Of a stretch of 40,349 bases of DNA, positions 23,590 through 31,534 are shown one piece after another (position 1 is the first letter of the stretch; every line of letters starts with the position of its first letter). The stretch lies in contig NZ_JACGXS010000016.1 of NCBI RefSeq assembly GCF_014117215.1, positions 1-40,349 on the forward strand. Direction: 5' to 3'. Position numbers and translations under genes: made by a program. This stretch comes from Stenotrophomonas tumulicola. Its GTDB lineage: Bacteria; Pseudomonadota; Gammaproteobacteria; Xanthomonadales; Xanthomonadaceae. The notes beneath the pieces were generated by a model. It was not told the origin of the DNA, did no database searches, and worked only from the letters and a program-made list of their open reading frames with translations.

Positions 23590-24608
23590 CACTGTGCGCC
23601 GATCAGCCGCGGTTCCGGTTCGATGGCCACGGCGAACGTTTCCAGCACCGAGGCGGAGATGCGGCGTGCCAGCGCGAGCAGTTCCGCACCGGTCGCGTTG
23701 CCGTGGTTGACCAGCACCAGCGCGTGGGTGGGGGCCACGCCGGCATCGCCTTCGCGGAAACCCTTCCAGCCACAGTGTTCGATCATCCACGCCGCCGACA
23801 GCTTGCGCTGGTCATCGCGTTCGGCCGGGTATACTGGCAGGTCGGGGAACGACTGCAGCAGCACGTCCACCTGCTCCTGGGCGATCACCGGGTTCTTGAA
23901 GAAGCTGCCGGCGTTGCCCAGCACATCCGGGTCGGGCAGCTTGCGGCGGCGGATGGCGATCACCGCATTGGCCACGTCCACCGCACTGGGCAGCTCCACG
24001 CCCTGTGCCTGCAGTTCCTCGGTGATGCCCGCGTATTCCATGCGCAGGTCATGCAGCAACGGCAGCCTCAGTTCGATGGCGGCGATCAGGTAACGGTCCG
24101 GCTGCTGCTTGAACACGCTGTCGCGGTAAGCGAAGCCGCACTGTTCGTTGTCCAGCCGCACCCAATCGGCCTCGTGGCGGTCCCAGGCTTCCACGGTCTG
24201 GATGAACTCGCCCACCTGGGCGCCATACGCCCCGATGTTCTGGATCGGCGCGGCACCGGCGGTGCCGGGAATCAAGGCCAGGTTCTCCAGCCCGGACAGC
24301 CCGTGCTGCAGCGACCAGGTCACCAGTGCATGCCAGCCTACGCCGGCGCCGGCGCGCACCACGGCATGGTCGGCGCGGTGTTCCAGTATGTCGATGGCGC
24401 GGTCGGTGAACACCAGCACGGTGCCTGCCACGTCATCGGCCAGCAGCACGTTGCTGCCACTGCCCAGCACCAGCAGCGGCCCACCGGCCACCTCGTGCAG
24501 GGCCAGCGCATCGGGCAGCGCGGCCGCCGCATGCAGTTCCAGCAGGCGCTCGGCACTGGCCTGCACATGGAAGGTGTTGAGGGCACGCAGCGAGGCGTTT
24601 TCGGTCAT
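23586..24608 (-). CDS. murB: UDP-N-acetylenolpyruvoylglucosamine reductase
   Basis: 340 aa. Reduces UDP-GlcNAc-enolpyruvate to UDP-MurNAc with NADPH and FAD, the second committed step of peptidoglycan precursor synthesis (cytoplasm). Seen: N-terminal [13 protein letters not shown]-binding [37 protein letters not shown], the catalytic-Ser region [11 protein letters not shown], and C-terminal [13 protein letters not shown]. The Tyr-containing loop [11 protein letters not shown] marks the E. coli-like type I enzyme. Start ATG 24608 begins the conserved domain (TENASLRAL); upstream in-frame starts would overlap pyrD. The pyrD-murB-eamA order suggests one transcript. Confidence 0.96.
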   Translation of the reverse strand: MTENASLRALNTFHVQASAERLLELHAAAALPDALALHEVAGGPLLVLGSGSNVLLADDVAGTVLVFTDRAIDILEHRADHAVVRAGAGVGWHALVTWSLQHGLSGLENLALIPGTAGAAPIQNIGAYGAQVGEFIQTVEAWDRHEADWVRLDNEQCGFAYRDSVFKQQPDRYLIAAIELRLPLLHDLRMEYAGITEELQAQGVELPSAVDVANAVIAIRRRKLPDPDVLGNAGSFFKNPVIAQEQVDVLLQSFPDLPVYPAERDDQRKLSAAWMIEHCGWKGFREGDAGVAPTHALVLVNHGNATGAELLALARRISASVLETFAVAIEPEPRLIGAQW

Positions 24609-24628
24609 GGTCCATGCGGCAGCCGGCA

Positions 24629-25684
24629 TCACAGGCCCCCCACCGCGCCGCGACTGGGGGCCTCGCGGCGGCGGCGTATCGCCTCCACGCATTCGGACAC
24701 CAGCACCGGGCCGCGGAACACCAGCCCGCTGTAACACTGCACCAGCGTGGCACCGGCGGCCATCTTGGCCACCGCATCGGCACCGGAGGAAATGCCGCCG
24801 ACACCCACCAGCGGCACGCTTTCCGGCAGCCGCGCGCGCAGGCGGCGCAGCACCAGCGTGGACTGGTCCAGCAGCGGCGCGCCGGACAATCCACCGGCCT
24901 GGTTGGCCAGCGCATCGCCGGCGATGGCGGTGCGGTCGATGGTGGTGTTGGTGGCGATCACGCCATCCACCTGCAGTTCGGCCAGCACGCGTGCAGCGGC
25001 ATCGATGTCGCGCTCGTTGAGGTCAGGGGCCACCTTCACCAGCATCGGCACGCGCTTGCCGTGCTGGCTGGCCAGTTGTTCCTGGCGCTCGCGCAGGCCG
25101 GCCACCAGCTGCCGCAGCGCATTTTCTTCCTGCAGCTCGCGCAGGCCGGCGGTATTGGGCGAAGAGATGTTGACGGTGATGTAGTCGGCCAGCGGATACA
25201 CCTTGTCCAGGCACGCGATGTAATCGTCCAGCGCCTGTTCGTTGGGGGTGTCCTTGTTCTTGCCGATGTTGATGCCGAGCAGGCCACGGCGGTCACGCAC
25301 CCGTTCTACGTTGCGCACCAGCGCATCCACGCCATCGTTGTTGAAGCCCATGCGGTTGATGATCGCGCGCTGCGCCGGCAGGCGGAACAGGCGCGGCTTC
25401 GGGTTGCCCGCCTGCGGTCGCGGCGTGATGGTGCCGATCTCCACCGAACCGAAACCCAGCGCGAACAGGGCCTCGATATGCGCGCCATTCTTGTCCAGGC
25501 CAGCGGCCAGGCCGACAGGATTGGGAAAGGTCAGCCCGAACGCGGTGGTTGGCAGCGGGGCGATGCGCGGGGCAAGCAATGGCGTGGTGCCGAGGCGGTA
25601 GGCGGTATCCAGGGCAGACAGCCCCAGGCCGTGGGCGCGTTCGGCATCGAAGGAAAACAGCAGGGGACGGGCAAGCGAGTACAT
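24629..25684 (-). CDS. pyrD: Dihydroorotate dehydrogenase (quinone), class 2
   Basis: 351 aa. Oxidises dihydroorotate to orotate in pyrimidine synthesis, passing electrons to membrane quinone. Seen: the N-terminal amphipathic helix ([19 protein letters not shown]) used for membrane and quinone contact in class 2 enzymes, FMN site [34 protein letters not shown], the catalytic Ser in [36 protein letters not shown] and [20 protein letters not shown]. Length fits E. coli PyrD (about 336 aa). ATG 25684 is chosen because the helix begins there; longer frames run into the methyltransferase gene, which ends 7 bp upstream. Confidence 0.97.
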   Translation of the reverse strand: MYSLARPLLFSFDAERAHGLGLSALDTAYRLGTTPLLAPRIAPLPTTAFGLTFPNPVGLAAGLDKNGAHIEALFALGFGSVEIGTITPRPQAGNPKPRLFRLPAQRAIINRMGFNNDGVDALVRNVERVRDRRGLLGINIGKNKDTPNEQALDDYIACLDKVYPLADYITVNISSPNTAGLRELQEENALRQLVAGLRERQEQLASQHGKRVPMLVKVAPDLNERDIDAAARVLAELQVDGVIATNTTIDRTAIAGDALANQAGGLSGAPLLDQSTLVLRRLRARLPESVPLVGVGGISSGADAVAKMAAGATLVQCYSGLVFRGPVLVSECVEAIRRRREAPSRGAVGGL

Positions 25685-25691
25685 GGGCAGA

Positions 25692-26462
25692 TCAGTCCAG
25701 CATGCCAAGGAAGGCACGGGTTTGGTATTCAAAGGCGACCCGGCCATCGACGGCATGGGTATCGAACAGATCCCGCAGCGCGGCCAGCATCGGCGCATGC
25801 TTTGGCTGGCCGGCAGTGGGGGCATACGAGGAAGAGAGCAGGCGGCCGCGCAGGGCATCGAAGTCCAGCATCTGCACGTTGGGGAAATGGCCGATGGCCT
25901 GCAGGCCGCTGCCGAACCAGGCGCGCATTTCGTCGTCGGTCTGGTAGCGCTCGGCCACGGCGCTGTAGTCGGTGCCGAAATCCAGCAGCAGCTGTTCGTA
26001 GCCGCGCAGGAAGGGCGATGCGTCCAGCAGCCGCGAATTCCAGAACACCAGCACCTGTCCGCCGGGTGCCAGGATGCGCTGCCATTCGCGGCGCACGGCG
26101 GTGGTATCGAACCAGTGGAAGGCCTGCGCGGCGCTGACCAGGCCGACGCTGGCATCGGCCAGCCCGGTGGCTTCGGCGGTGCCGTCCACGGCGCGGAAGT
26201 TGGGGTATTCGCTGCCCAGCCATTGTTCGGCGGCCGCACGCATGGCGGCGTTGGGCTCCACGGCAATCACCGGATGACCGGCCGCCAGCAGCATCTGGCT
26301 GGAAATGCCGGTGCCGGCACCGATGTCGGCCACCAGCGAGCGGGAAGGCACGCCCTGCGCATCGTGCAGCCACTGCAGCAGGGCGGCGGGATAGCCGGGA
26401 CGGAACCGGACGTAGTCCTCCACCCGGTTGGAAAAGCGCGATGCGGAGTCTGGCACGCTCAT
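25692..26462 (-). CDS. Class I SAM-dependent methyltransferase
   Basis: 256 aa from ATG 26462, with GGAGGT ideally spaced upstream. Methyltransf_11 type: motif [20 protein letters not shown] (about residues 44-62), acidic [11 protein letters not shown] (motif II), then [20 protein letters not shown] and [12 protein letters not shown]. The [17 protein letters not shown] start is typical of bacterial ubiquinone/menaquinone-like or small-molecule methyltransferases of unknown substrate. It ends 7 bp before pyrD and is likely co-transcribed with it. Confidence 0.88.
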   Translation of the reverse strand: MSVPDSASRFSNRVEDYVRFRPGYPAALLQWLHDAQGVPSRSLVADIGAGTGISSQMLLAAGHPVIAVEPNAAMRAAAEQWLGSEYPNFRAVDGTAEATGLADASVGLVSAAQAFHWFDTTAVRREWQRILAPGGQVLVFWNSRLLDASPFLRGYEQLLLDFGTDYSAVAERYQTDDEMRAWFGSGLQAIGHFPNVQMLDFDALRGRLLSSSYAPTAGQPKHAPMLAALRDLFDTHAVDGRVAFEYQTRAFLGMLD

Positions 26463-26508
26463 GCGGGACCTCCATGAAGACCCGGCCATGATAGAGGTTG
26501 TGCCCCCA

Positions 26509-27279
26509 TTAGCCCATCAGAACCTGACCACCGTCGACATTGAGGACGTGCCCGGTGATCCAGCGCGCCAGCGGCGAGCACAGGAACAGGGCGGCATCGG
26601 CAACCTCGCCGGGTTCGCCGAACCGACCGAACGGAATCTTCGCCAGGGTGGCCTGGTACAGCGCGGGATCCTCCGTGCGTCGTCGTTCCCACAGGCCGTC
26701 GGCGAAGGCGATGGAGCCCGGCGCGATGGCATTGACCCGGATGCGGTCCGGCGCCAGCGCCAGTGCCTGGCTGGTGGTGTAGTGCGATAGCGCTGCCTTG
26801 GTCGCCCCATAGGGTGCCGCGCCCGGGCGCGGCTGCTGGGCGGCGATGGATGACAGGTTGAGGATGCAGGCATCGGCCGAAGCCCGCAGCCACGGCAATG
26901 CCAGCCGCGAGGCGCGTACGGCCGCCATCAGGTCCACCTGCAGGCTGGCGGCCCAGCCGTCCTCGTCGTCGGCCATGCCATAACCGGTGGCGTTGTTGAC
27001 CAGTACATCGATGCCACCGAGCGCGTCGGCGGCCGCATGCAGCCAGTGGTCGATCTGTTCCAGGCGGGAGAGATCGCCGGCATGGACATGCAGCGCTATG
27101 CCTTGGGCATGGGCATCGGCCTGCAAGGCATCCAGCCCGGCCTGCCCACGTGCGCACACCGATACCGCCGCCCCGGCACCGGCGAACGCCAGCGCGATGC
27201 AACGGCCGATGCCCTTGCTGCCACCGGCCACCAGCACGCGCCGGCCGGTGAAATCCAATGTCCTGGGTCCAACGTTCAT
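26509..27279 (-). CDS. Short-chain dehydrogenase/reductase (SDR)
   Basis: 256 aa, classical SDR. Nucleotide-binding VLVAGGSKGIGR (about residues 15-26), NNATGYG, catalytic SSIAAQQPRPGAAPYGATK (Ser...Tyr-x-x-x-Lys), and NAIAPGSIAF. Acceptance of NAD(H) or NADP(H) cannot be told safely; an Arg after the second strand (CARGQAG) hints at NADP(H). Substrate unknown. ATG 27279 is the only start that begins the domain. Its ribosome site (AAGAAGGAAATTGCC) belongs to the edge of a tandem SMAG array that fills the upstream region. Confidence 0.9.
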   Translation of the reverse strand: MNVGPRTLDFTGRRVLVAGGSKGIGRCIALAFAGAGAAVSVCARGQAGLDALQADAHAQGIALHVHAGDLSRLEQIDHWLHAAADALGGIDVLVNNATGYGMADDEDGWAASLQVDLMAAVRASRLALPWLRASADACILNLSSIAAQQPRPGAAPYGATKAALSHYTTSQALALAPDRIRVNAIAPGSIAFADGLWERRRTEDPALYQATLAKIPFGRFGEPGEVADAALFLCSPLARWITGHVLNVDGGQVLMG

Positions 27280-27289
27280 GGCAATTTCC

Positions 27290-27530
27290 TTCTTTTCCCG
27301 CCGGGCATGGCCCGGCGCTACCGGTCGGGCCGTTTTCCTTCTTTTCCCGCCGGGCATGGCCCGGCGCTACCGGCCGGGCCGTTTTCCTTCTTTTCCCGCC
27401 GGGCATGGCCCGGCGCTACCGGCCGGGTCCTTTTCCTTCTTTTCCCGCCGGGCATGGCCCGGCGCTACCGGTCGGGTCCTTTGCTTCTTTTCCCGCCGGG
27501 CATGGCCCGGCGCTACCGGGCGGGCCCTTT
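27290..27530. repeat. Tandem SMAG array, five copies of a ~49-bp unit
   Basis: Five CCGGGCATGG cores lie at 27301, 27350, 27399, 27448 and 27496, a period of 49, 49, 49 and 48 bp. Each unit joins a C/T-rich strip (CCTTCTTTTCCCG) to one SMAG hairpin ending GCGCTACCGG. The copies are nearly identical, so the array is probably length-variable. It forms the 5' flank of the SDR gene. Confidence 0.92.
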
Positions 27531-27536
27531 GCTTTT

Positions 27537-27637
27537 GTAGCGCCGGGCCATGCCCGGCGGCTTTTGCCCGTATAACAACGTTCACGCGCATGCGGCGTTG
27601 CCGGGCTGCGCGTTCGCCGGGCATGGCCCGGCGCTAC
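27537..27637. repeat. Composite SMAG element, copy B
   Basis: GTAGCGCCGGGCCATGCCCGG is followed by the same spacer as at 11260-11357 (CTTTTGCCCGTATAACAACG and onward) and an inverted SMAG unit ending GGCGCTAC. It sits at the 3' end of the aldehyde dehydrogenase gene. Confidence 0.88.
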
Positions 27638-27652
27638 GGCATCATTCGGCCA

Positions 27653-29185
27653 TCACAGGTCGAATTTGATGCCCTGTGCCAGCGGCAGCGAATCGGAGTA
27701 GTTGATGGTGTTGGTCTGGCGGCGCATATACACCTTCCACGCATCCGAACCGGACTCACGGCCACCGCCGGTGTCCTTCTCGCCGCCGAAGGCGCCGCCG
27801 ATCTCCGCACCGGACGTGCCGATGTTGATGTTGGCGATGCCGCAATCGCTGCCGGCAGCAGACAGGAAACGCTCGGCCGTCTTCAGGTTCTGGGTGAAGA
27901 TCGACGAGGACAGGCCCTGCGGCACGCCGTTCTGCAGGTCGATGGCTTCATCCAGCGTGTCGTACGGCATCACGTACAGGATCGGCGCGAAGGTCTCGTG
28001 CTGGACCACCGCATCACTGTTCTGCAGGCCGCTGACGATGGCCGGCAGCACGAAATTGCCGGCGCGATCGATGCGCGTACCACCCGCTTCGATGGTGCCG
28101 CCGGCGGCCTTGGCCTGGGCGATGGCATCGAGGAACTGCTGCACGGCGCTTTCGCTGTTCAGCGGGCCCATCAGGTTGGCTGCATCGGTCGGGTCGCCGA
28201 TCTTGCCCTCCACCTGCTTGTACGCCTTGACCAGGGTGGCCAGCACGTCCTGGTAGATCGAACGGTGCACGATCAGCCGGCGGGTGCTGGTGCAACGCTG
28301 GCCGGCGGTGCCGACCGCGCCGAACACGATGCCCGGCACGGCCAGCTTCAGGTCGGCCGTTTCGTCCAGGATGATCGCGTTGTTGCCACCCAGTTCCAGC
28401 AGGCAACGGCCCAGGCGGCGGGCGACCTTTTCGTTCACGGTGCGGCCCACCGCGGTGGAGCCGGTGAAGCTGATCAGCGGTACGCGGCGGTCCTCCACCA
28501 GCTTTTCCGACAGCGTGGTGCCGGCATCGTTGACCAGGAAGAAGATGTCCGGGAAACCGGCTTCGCGCAGTGCATCGTTGCAGACCTTCATCGACGCGAT
28601 GGCGGTCAGCGGGGTCTTGTTGGACGGCTTCCAGATGCAGATGTCGCCGCAGATGGCGGCCAGGAACGCATTCCAGCTCCACACCGCCACCGGGAAGTTG
28701 AAGGCCGAGATGATGCCCACCAGGCCCAGCGGGTGGTACTGCTCGTACATGCGGTGGCCGGGACGCTCCGAATGCATGGTGTAGCCGTACAGCATGCGGC
28801 TCTGGCCCACGGCGAAGTCGGCGATGTCGATCATCTCCTGCACTTCGCCATCGCCCTCGGGCTTGCTCTTGCCCATCTCCAGCGCGACCAGCGAACCCAG
28901 CGCGTCCTTGTTGGCGCGCAGTGCCTCGCCACACAGGCGCACGGCCTCACCACGGCGGGGGGCCGGGGTGGTGCGCCATACCTTGAAGGCGGCCTGGGCA
29001 CGGGCGATGACGGTCTCGTACTCGTCGTCGGTGGTGGCGCGGACCTGGGCGATGGCCTCACCGGTGGTCGGGTTGACCGGGGTGATCAGCTCGCCGCCGG
29101 TGGCGGTGGACCACTCCCCGTTGCCCAGGTAGGTGCCAGCGTTGGTCGCGTCCAGGCCCAGGGCCTTGAGCAGCTCGGAAGACAT
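27653..29185 (-). CDS. Aldehyde dehydrogenase, antiquitin (ALDH7)-like
   Basis: 510 aa from ATG 29185, with AGGAG 7 bp upstream. NAD(P)-dependent aldehyde dehydrogenase. Seen: the cofactor/substrate stretch [41 protein letters not shown], catalytic Glu in LELGGNNAI, catalytic Cys in [13 protein letters not shown], and [20 protein letters not shown] near the C-terminus. The N-N-A after LELGG and the overall pattern fit ALDH7 (alpha-aminoadipic semialdehyde dehydrogenase, AmaB in lysine catabolism). The exact substrate is inferred from family only. It is divergent from the GumD-like gene across a 368-bp regulatory region. Confidence 0.92.
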   Translation of the reverse strand: MSSELLKALGLDATNAGTYLGNGEWSTATGGELITPVNPTTGEAIAQVRATTDDEYETVIARAQAAFKVWRTTPAPRRGEAVRLCGEALRANKDALGSLVALEMGKSKPEGDGEVQEMIDIADFAVGQSRMLYGYTMHSERPGHRMYEQYHPLGLVGIISAFNFPVAVWSWNAFLAAICGDICIWKPSNKTPLTAIASMKVCNDALREAGFPDIFFLVNDAGTTLSEKLVEDRRVPLISFTGSTAVGRTVNEKVARRLGRCLLELGGNNAIILDETADLKLAVPGIVFGAVGTAGQRCTSTRRLIVHRSIYQDVLATLVKAYKQVEGKIGDPTDAANLMGPLNSESAVQQFLDAIAQAKAAGGTIEAGGTRIDRAGNFVLPAIVSGLQNSDAVVQHETFAPILYVMPYDTLDEAIDLQNGVPQGLSSSIFTQNLKTAERFLSAAGSDCGIANINIGTSGAEIGGAFGGEKDTGGGRESGSDAWKVYMRRQTNTINYSDSLPLAQGIKFDL

Positions 29186-29373
29186 GCAAACTCCTGTTTC
29201 GTTGCGGTGTTTTGATGCTGCCGCGGGCAATGTGGGGGAGCGGCAATCGAACCGGGGATGGTAGCAGAGGCGCCGCCTTGGACTCGCCCTGGGCCACCGC
29301 CTGCTTGATGAATGCGGAAAAACCACCCCGGCAATCACATCCCCGACACACCCCTGTCCAGACCATGAACGGG

Positions 29374-29389
29374 CGTCAAATATTTGACG
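29374..29389. promoter_or_regulatory. Perfect 16-bp palindrome, FleQ-like
   Basis: CGTCAAATATTTGACG is a perfect palindrome. Its inner GTCA...TGAC ends match the Pseudomonas FleQ box (GTCaNTAAAtTGAC), although the AT core differs. It lies 165 bp upstream of the GumD-like start. A related imperfect dyad, GCGTCAAATTAACGC, is at 29471-29485. Confidence 0.5.
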
Positions 29390-29414
29390 TGCTTTGGGCC
29401 TGATCCTAGCTACC

Positions 29415-29430
29415 TGTGAACTCGTTCACG
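29415..29430. promoter_or_regulatory. Clp/CRP-type binding box
   Basis: TGTGAACTCGTTCACG matches TGTGA-N6-TCACA at 9 of 10 conserved bases. In Xanthomonadaceae the CRP homologue Clp binds this motif and is controlled by c-di-GMP. It lies 124 bp upstream of the GumD-like gene start. Confidence 0.6.
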
Positions 29431-29553
29431 CTTACAGTGAGGTCCAGTAGACACACTTTCTGGTACATTTGCGTCAAATTAACGCGGTTCCAACCATTCG
29501 TTCGTGATGCGCTGGCTAGGGGGAGACCAGCTCAATACAGAGAGAGGCGCCGT

Positions 29554-31032
29554 GTGAAGCCAGAACCAGGAGACGTAGACTTGCTACATGGATCAGTAGA
29601 TGGCCTGCCCAAGCAGCGCCCCCATTCGCGTGCCCGGGTAGAGACCCGGGCCGCCCTGGAACTCAGCCTCCGCCTTGCCGACCTGCTGGTCGTACCCGGT
29701 ACGGCCATCCTCAGCCACATCCTCCGCAACGGCATGCAGGCGCCCACCCAGTCCCAGCGGGTGGTGTTCGGCGGGATCCTGCTGAGCACCATCGTCTGTT
29801 TCGGCGTCGCCCCCATCTATCGCCAGTGGCGCGCGCGCGGCCTGCTGGCCGACCTGTGGGTCCTGCTGCTGGCCTGGACGGCCGTGTTCGCCCTGTTCTC
29901 CACCTATGCGGTGCTGGTCGACATGGCCGACGCCGTGCCCACGTTCTGGCTGGTGGGCTGGTACGGGCTGGGCCTGGTCGGCATGACCGTCATCCGCCTT
30001 GGCCTGCGCATGCAGCTGCACCGCCTGCGCGCCAGCGGCCTGGACCGCCAGCGGGTGCTGCTGGTCGGCCTGCGTGCCCCCGCCCTGAAGCTGCACCGGC
30101 TGTTGCGTGACCGGCCGGAGATTGGCCAGGAAGTGGTCGGGTATTTTTCCAGCCCGGGCGATATCGCCAGTCGCCCCGACGGCGACAGGCCGCGTTGCCT
30201 GGGTGCCATCGAAAACGTGCCGCAGTACATGGCCCAGCACGGCGGTGAATTCGACCAGCTGTGGATTTCGCTCCACGGCAGTGGCGAGCCGGTCAAGGAA
30301 ATGTTGAAGCAGATCGAGAAGTATCCGGTGCCGGTGCGGATCATTCCGGATATCAGCGGTTACGGCGCATTGAATCCCGGCGTGCACCAGGTCGGCAGCG
30401 TGCCGATGATCGGGCTGCGGCAGGGCCTGCCCGAATCGAAGTTCCGGATCGTCAAGCGGGTGCAGGACCTGCTGGTAGCCAGTGTGGCCGTCATCATGCT
30501 GTCGCCGCTGCTGGTGGTGCTGGCGATAGGCGTGAAACTCAGCTCCCCGGGCCCGGTGCTGTTCCGCCAGCGCCGGCACGGGCTGGGCGGCAAAGAGTTC
30601 ATGATGCTGAAATTCCGCTCCATGCGCATGCATGCGGAAACCCCGGACAAGATCACCCAGGCCAGCCGCAATGATCCGCGCGTGACGCGCTTCGGCGCCT
30701 TCCTGCGCAGCAGCAGCCTGGATGAGCTGCCGCAGTTCTTCAATGTGCTGGGGGGCAGCATGTCGGTGGTCGGGCCGCGCCCGCACGCCGTGCAGCACAA
30801 CACCCAGTACGAAAAGCTGATCGTGCGTTACATGCACCGGCACTACGTGAAGCCGGGCATCACCGGCTGGGCCCAGGTGCATGGCCTGCGTGGCGAAACA
30901 CTGGAACTGCGTTCGATGAAGAAGCGAGTGCAGTACGATATCGACTACATTCGCCGCTGGAGCCTGACGCTGGACCTGCGCATCATCGCACTCACAGCGT
31001 TCAAGGTGCTGGGGCAGAAGACGGCTTACTGA
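29554..31032 (+). CDS. Undecaprenyl-phosphate glucose phosphotransferase (GumD/WcaJ-like)
   Basis: 492 aa from GTG 29554 (GAGAGAGG 5 bp upstream; a GTG at 29416 lies inside the Clp box). It transfers hexose-1-phosphate from UDP-sugar to undecaprenyl phosphate, the first step of exopolysaccharide repeat-unit assembly at the inner membrane. Four N-terminal membrane segments (to about residue 155) are followed by a Rossmann-like CoA-binding-fold domain (RQRVLLVGL), then a reentrant segment and the bacterial sugar-transferase domain: RVQDLLVASVAVIMLSPLLV, SSPGPVLFRQRRHGLGG, FMMLKFRSM, SSLDELPQFFNVLGG, SVVGPRPHA, KPGITGWAQVHGLRGET. C-terminal DLRIIALTAFKVL matches GumD. The sugar is likely glucose by family. 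Confidence 0.94.
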   Translation: MKPEPGDVDLLHGSVDGLPKQRPHSRARVETRAALELSLRLADLLVVPGTAILSHILRNGMQAPTQSQRVVFGGILLSTIVCFGVAPIYRQWRARGLLADLWVLLLAWTAVFALFSTYAVLVDMADAVPTFWLVGWYGLGLVGMTVIRLGLRMQLHRLRASGLDRQRVLLVGLRAPALKLHRLLRDRPEIGQEVVGYFSSPGDIASRPDGDRPRCLGAIENVPQYMAQHGGEFDQLWISLHGSGEPVKEMLKQIEKYPVPVRIIPDISGYGALNPGVHQVGSVPMIGLRQGLPESKFRIVKRVQDLLVASVAVIMLSPLLVVLAIGVKLSSPGPVLFRQRRHGLGGKEFMMLKFRSMRMHAETPDKITQASRNDPRVTRFGAFLRSSSLDELPQFFNVLGGSMSVVGPRPHAVQHNTQYEKLIVRYMHRHYVKPGITGWAQVHGLRGETLELRSMKKRVQYDIDYIRRWSLTLDLRIIALTAFKVLGQKTAY

Positions 31033-31059
31033 AGCCGGTAGCCAAACAGGATCAGCGTT

Positions 31060-31494
31060 TTGTTCAAGAACATTCTTTTCGTGTGCGTGGGAAACATCTG
31101 TCGAAGCCCCTCTGCCGAGGTGATGCTGCGGCAACAGGTAGTCGGAAAAGGGATCCAGGTATCGTCGGCAGGCCTGGGCGCGCTGGTGGACCATGGCATC
31201 GATGCCACGGCCCAGCAGCTGCTGGTGGAGCAGGGGCTGGACGGCAGCACCCACCGCGCCCGCCAGATCAGCAATGCCATCCTGGCCCAGGCCGACCTGG
31301 TGCTGACCATGGAACGCAAGCACGTGCGCCGCATCGCGGAAATCGCACCGGAAGCGTCAGGCAAGACCTTCCTGCTCGGCAAATGGCAGCAGGAACGTGA
31401 GATCCCCGATCCCTACCGGCAGCAGCGGCCGGCGTTCGAACATGTCTACAAGCTGATGGCCGACGGCATCCAGAGCTGGTCGCGGCACCTGTGA
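31060..31494 (+). CDS. Low-molecular-weight protein-tyrosine phosphatase (Wzb/Etp-like)
   Basis: 144 aa from TTG 31060 (AGGA upstream, 27 bp after the GumD-like gene). The active-site loop is VCVGNICRSPSAE (C-x5-R-S, residues about 9-21), and the general acid Asp is in IPDPYRQQ. Wzb/Etp enzymes dephosphorylate the BY-kinase Wzc/Etk and so control capsule polymer length. No Wzc/Etk kinase gene is in this window, although Wza and GfcB-D homologues are, so its target is either encoded elsewhere or is not a BY-kinase. Confidence 0.93.
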   Translation: MFKNILFVCVGNICRSPSAEVMLRQQVVGKGIQVSSAGLGALVDHGIDATAQQLLVEQGLDGSTHRARQISNAILAQADLVLTMERKHVRRIAEIAPEASGKTFLLGKWQQEREIPDPYRQQRPAFEHVYKLMADGIQSWSRHL

Positions 31495-31499
31495 AACGA

Positions 31500-31529
31500 T
31501 GAGGGCCGGCGTCTTGGCGCCGGCCCTCA
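31500..31529. terminator. Bidirectional terminator hairpin
   Basis: TGAGGGCCGGCG pairs perfectly with CGCCGGCCCTCA across a TCTTGG loop, between the convergent phosphatase and yjbH-like genes. A short T-containing tail lies on either side. Confidence 0.75.
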
Positions 31530-31534
31530 CGTTA

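Noticed and set aside
22735..24734. Long plus-strand frames opposite eamA and murB
   Set aside because: They are antisense to two clearly recognisable genes and have no domain.
27290..27530. Possible CRISPR array
   Set aside because: The period is regular, but there are no unique spacers: the whole 49-bp unit is repeated, its core is a SMAG palindrome, and no cas genes are present.
26987..29215. Plus-strand frame of 742 codons across the SMAG array
   Set aside because: It is antisense to the SDR and aldehyde dehydrogenase genes and simply translates the repeats.
29384..29412. TTGACG...TAGCTA as a promoter for the GumD-like gene
   Set aside because: Spacing is 17 bp but the -10 matches poorly, and the -35 is simply part of the palindrome.
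29593..31323. Minus-strand frame of 576 codons
   Set aside because: It is antisense to the GumD-like and phosphatase genes, with shadow composition.
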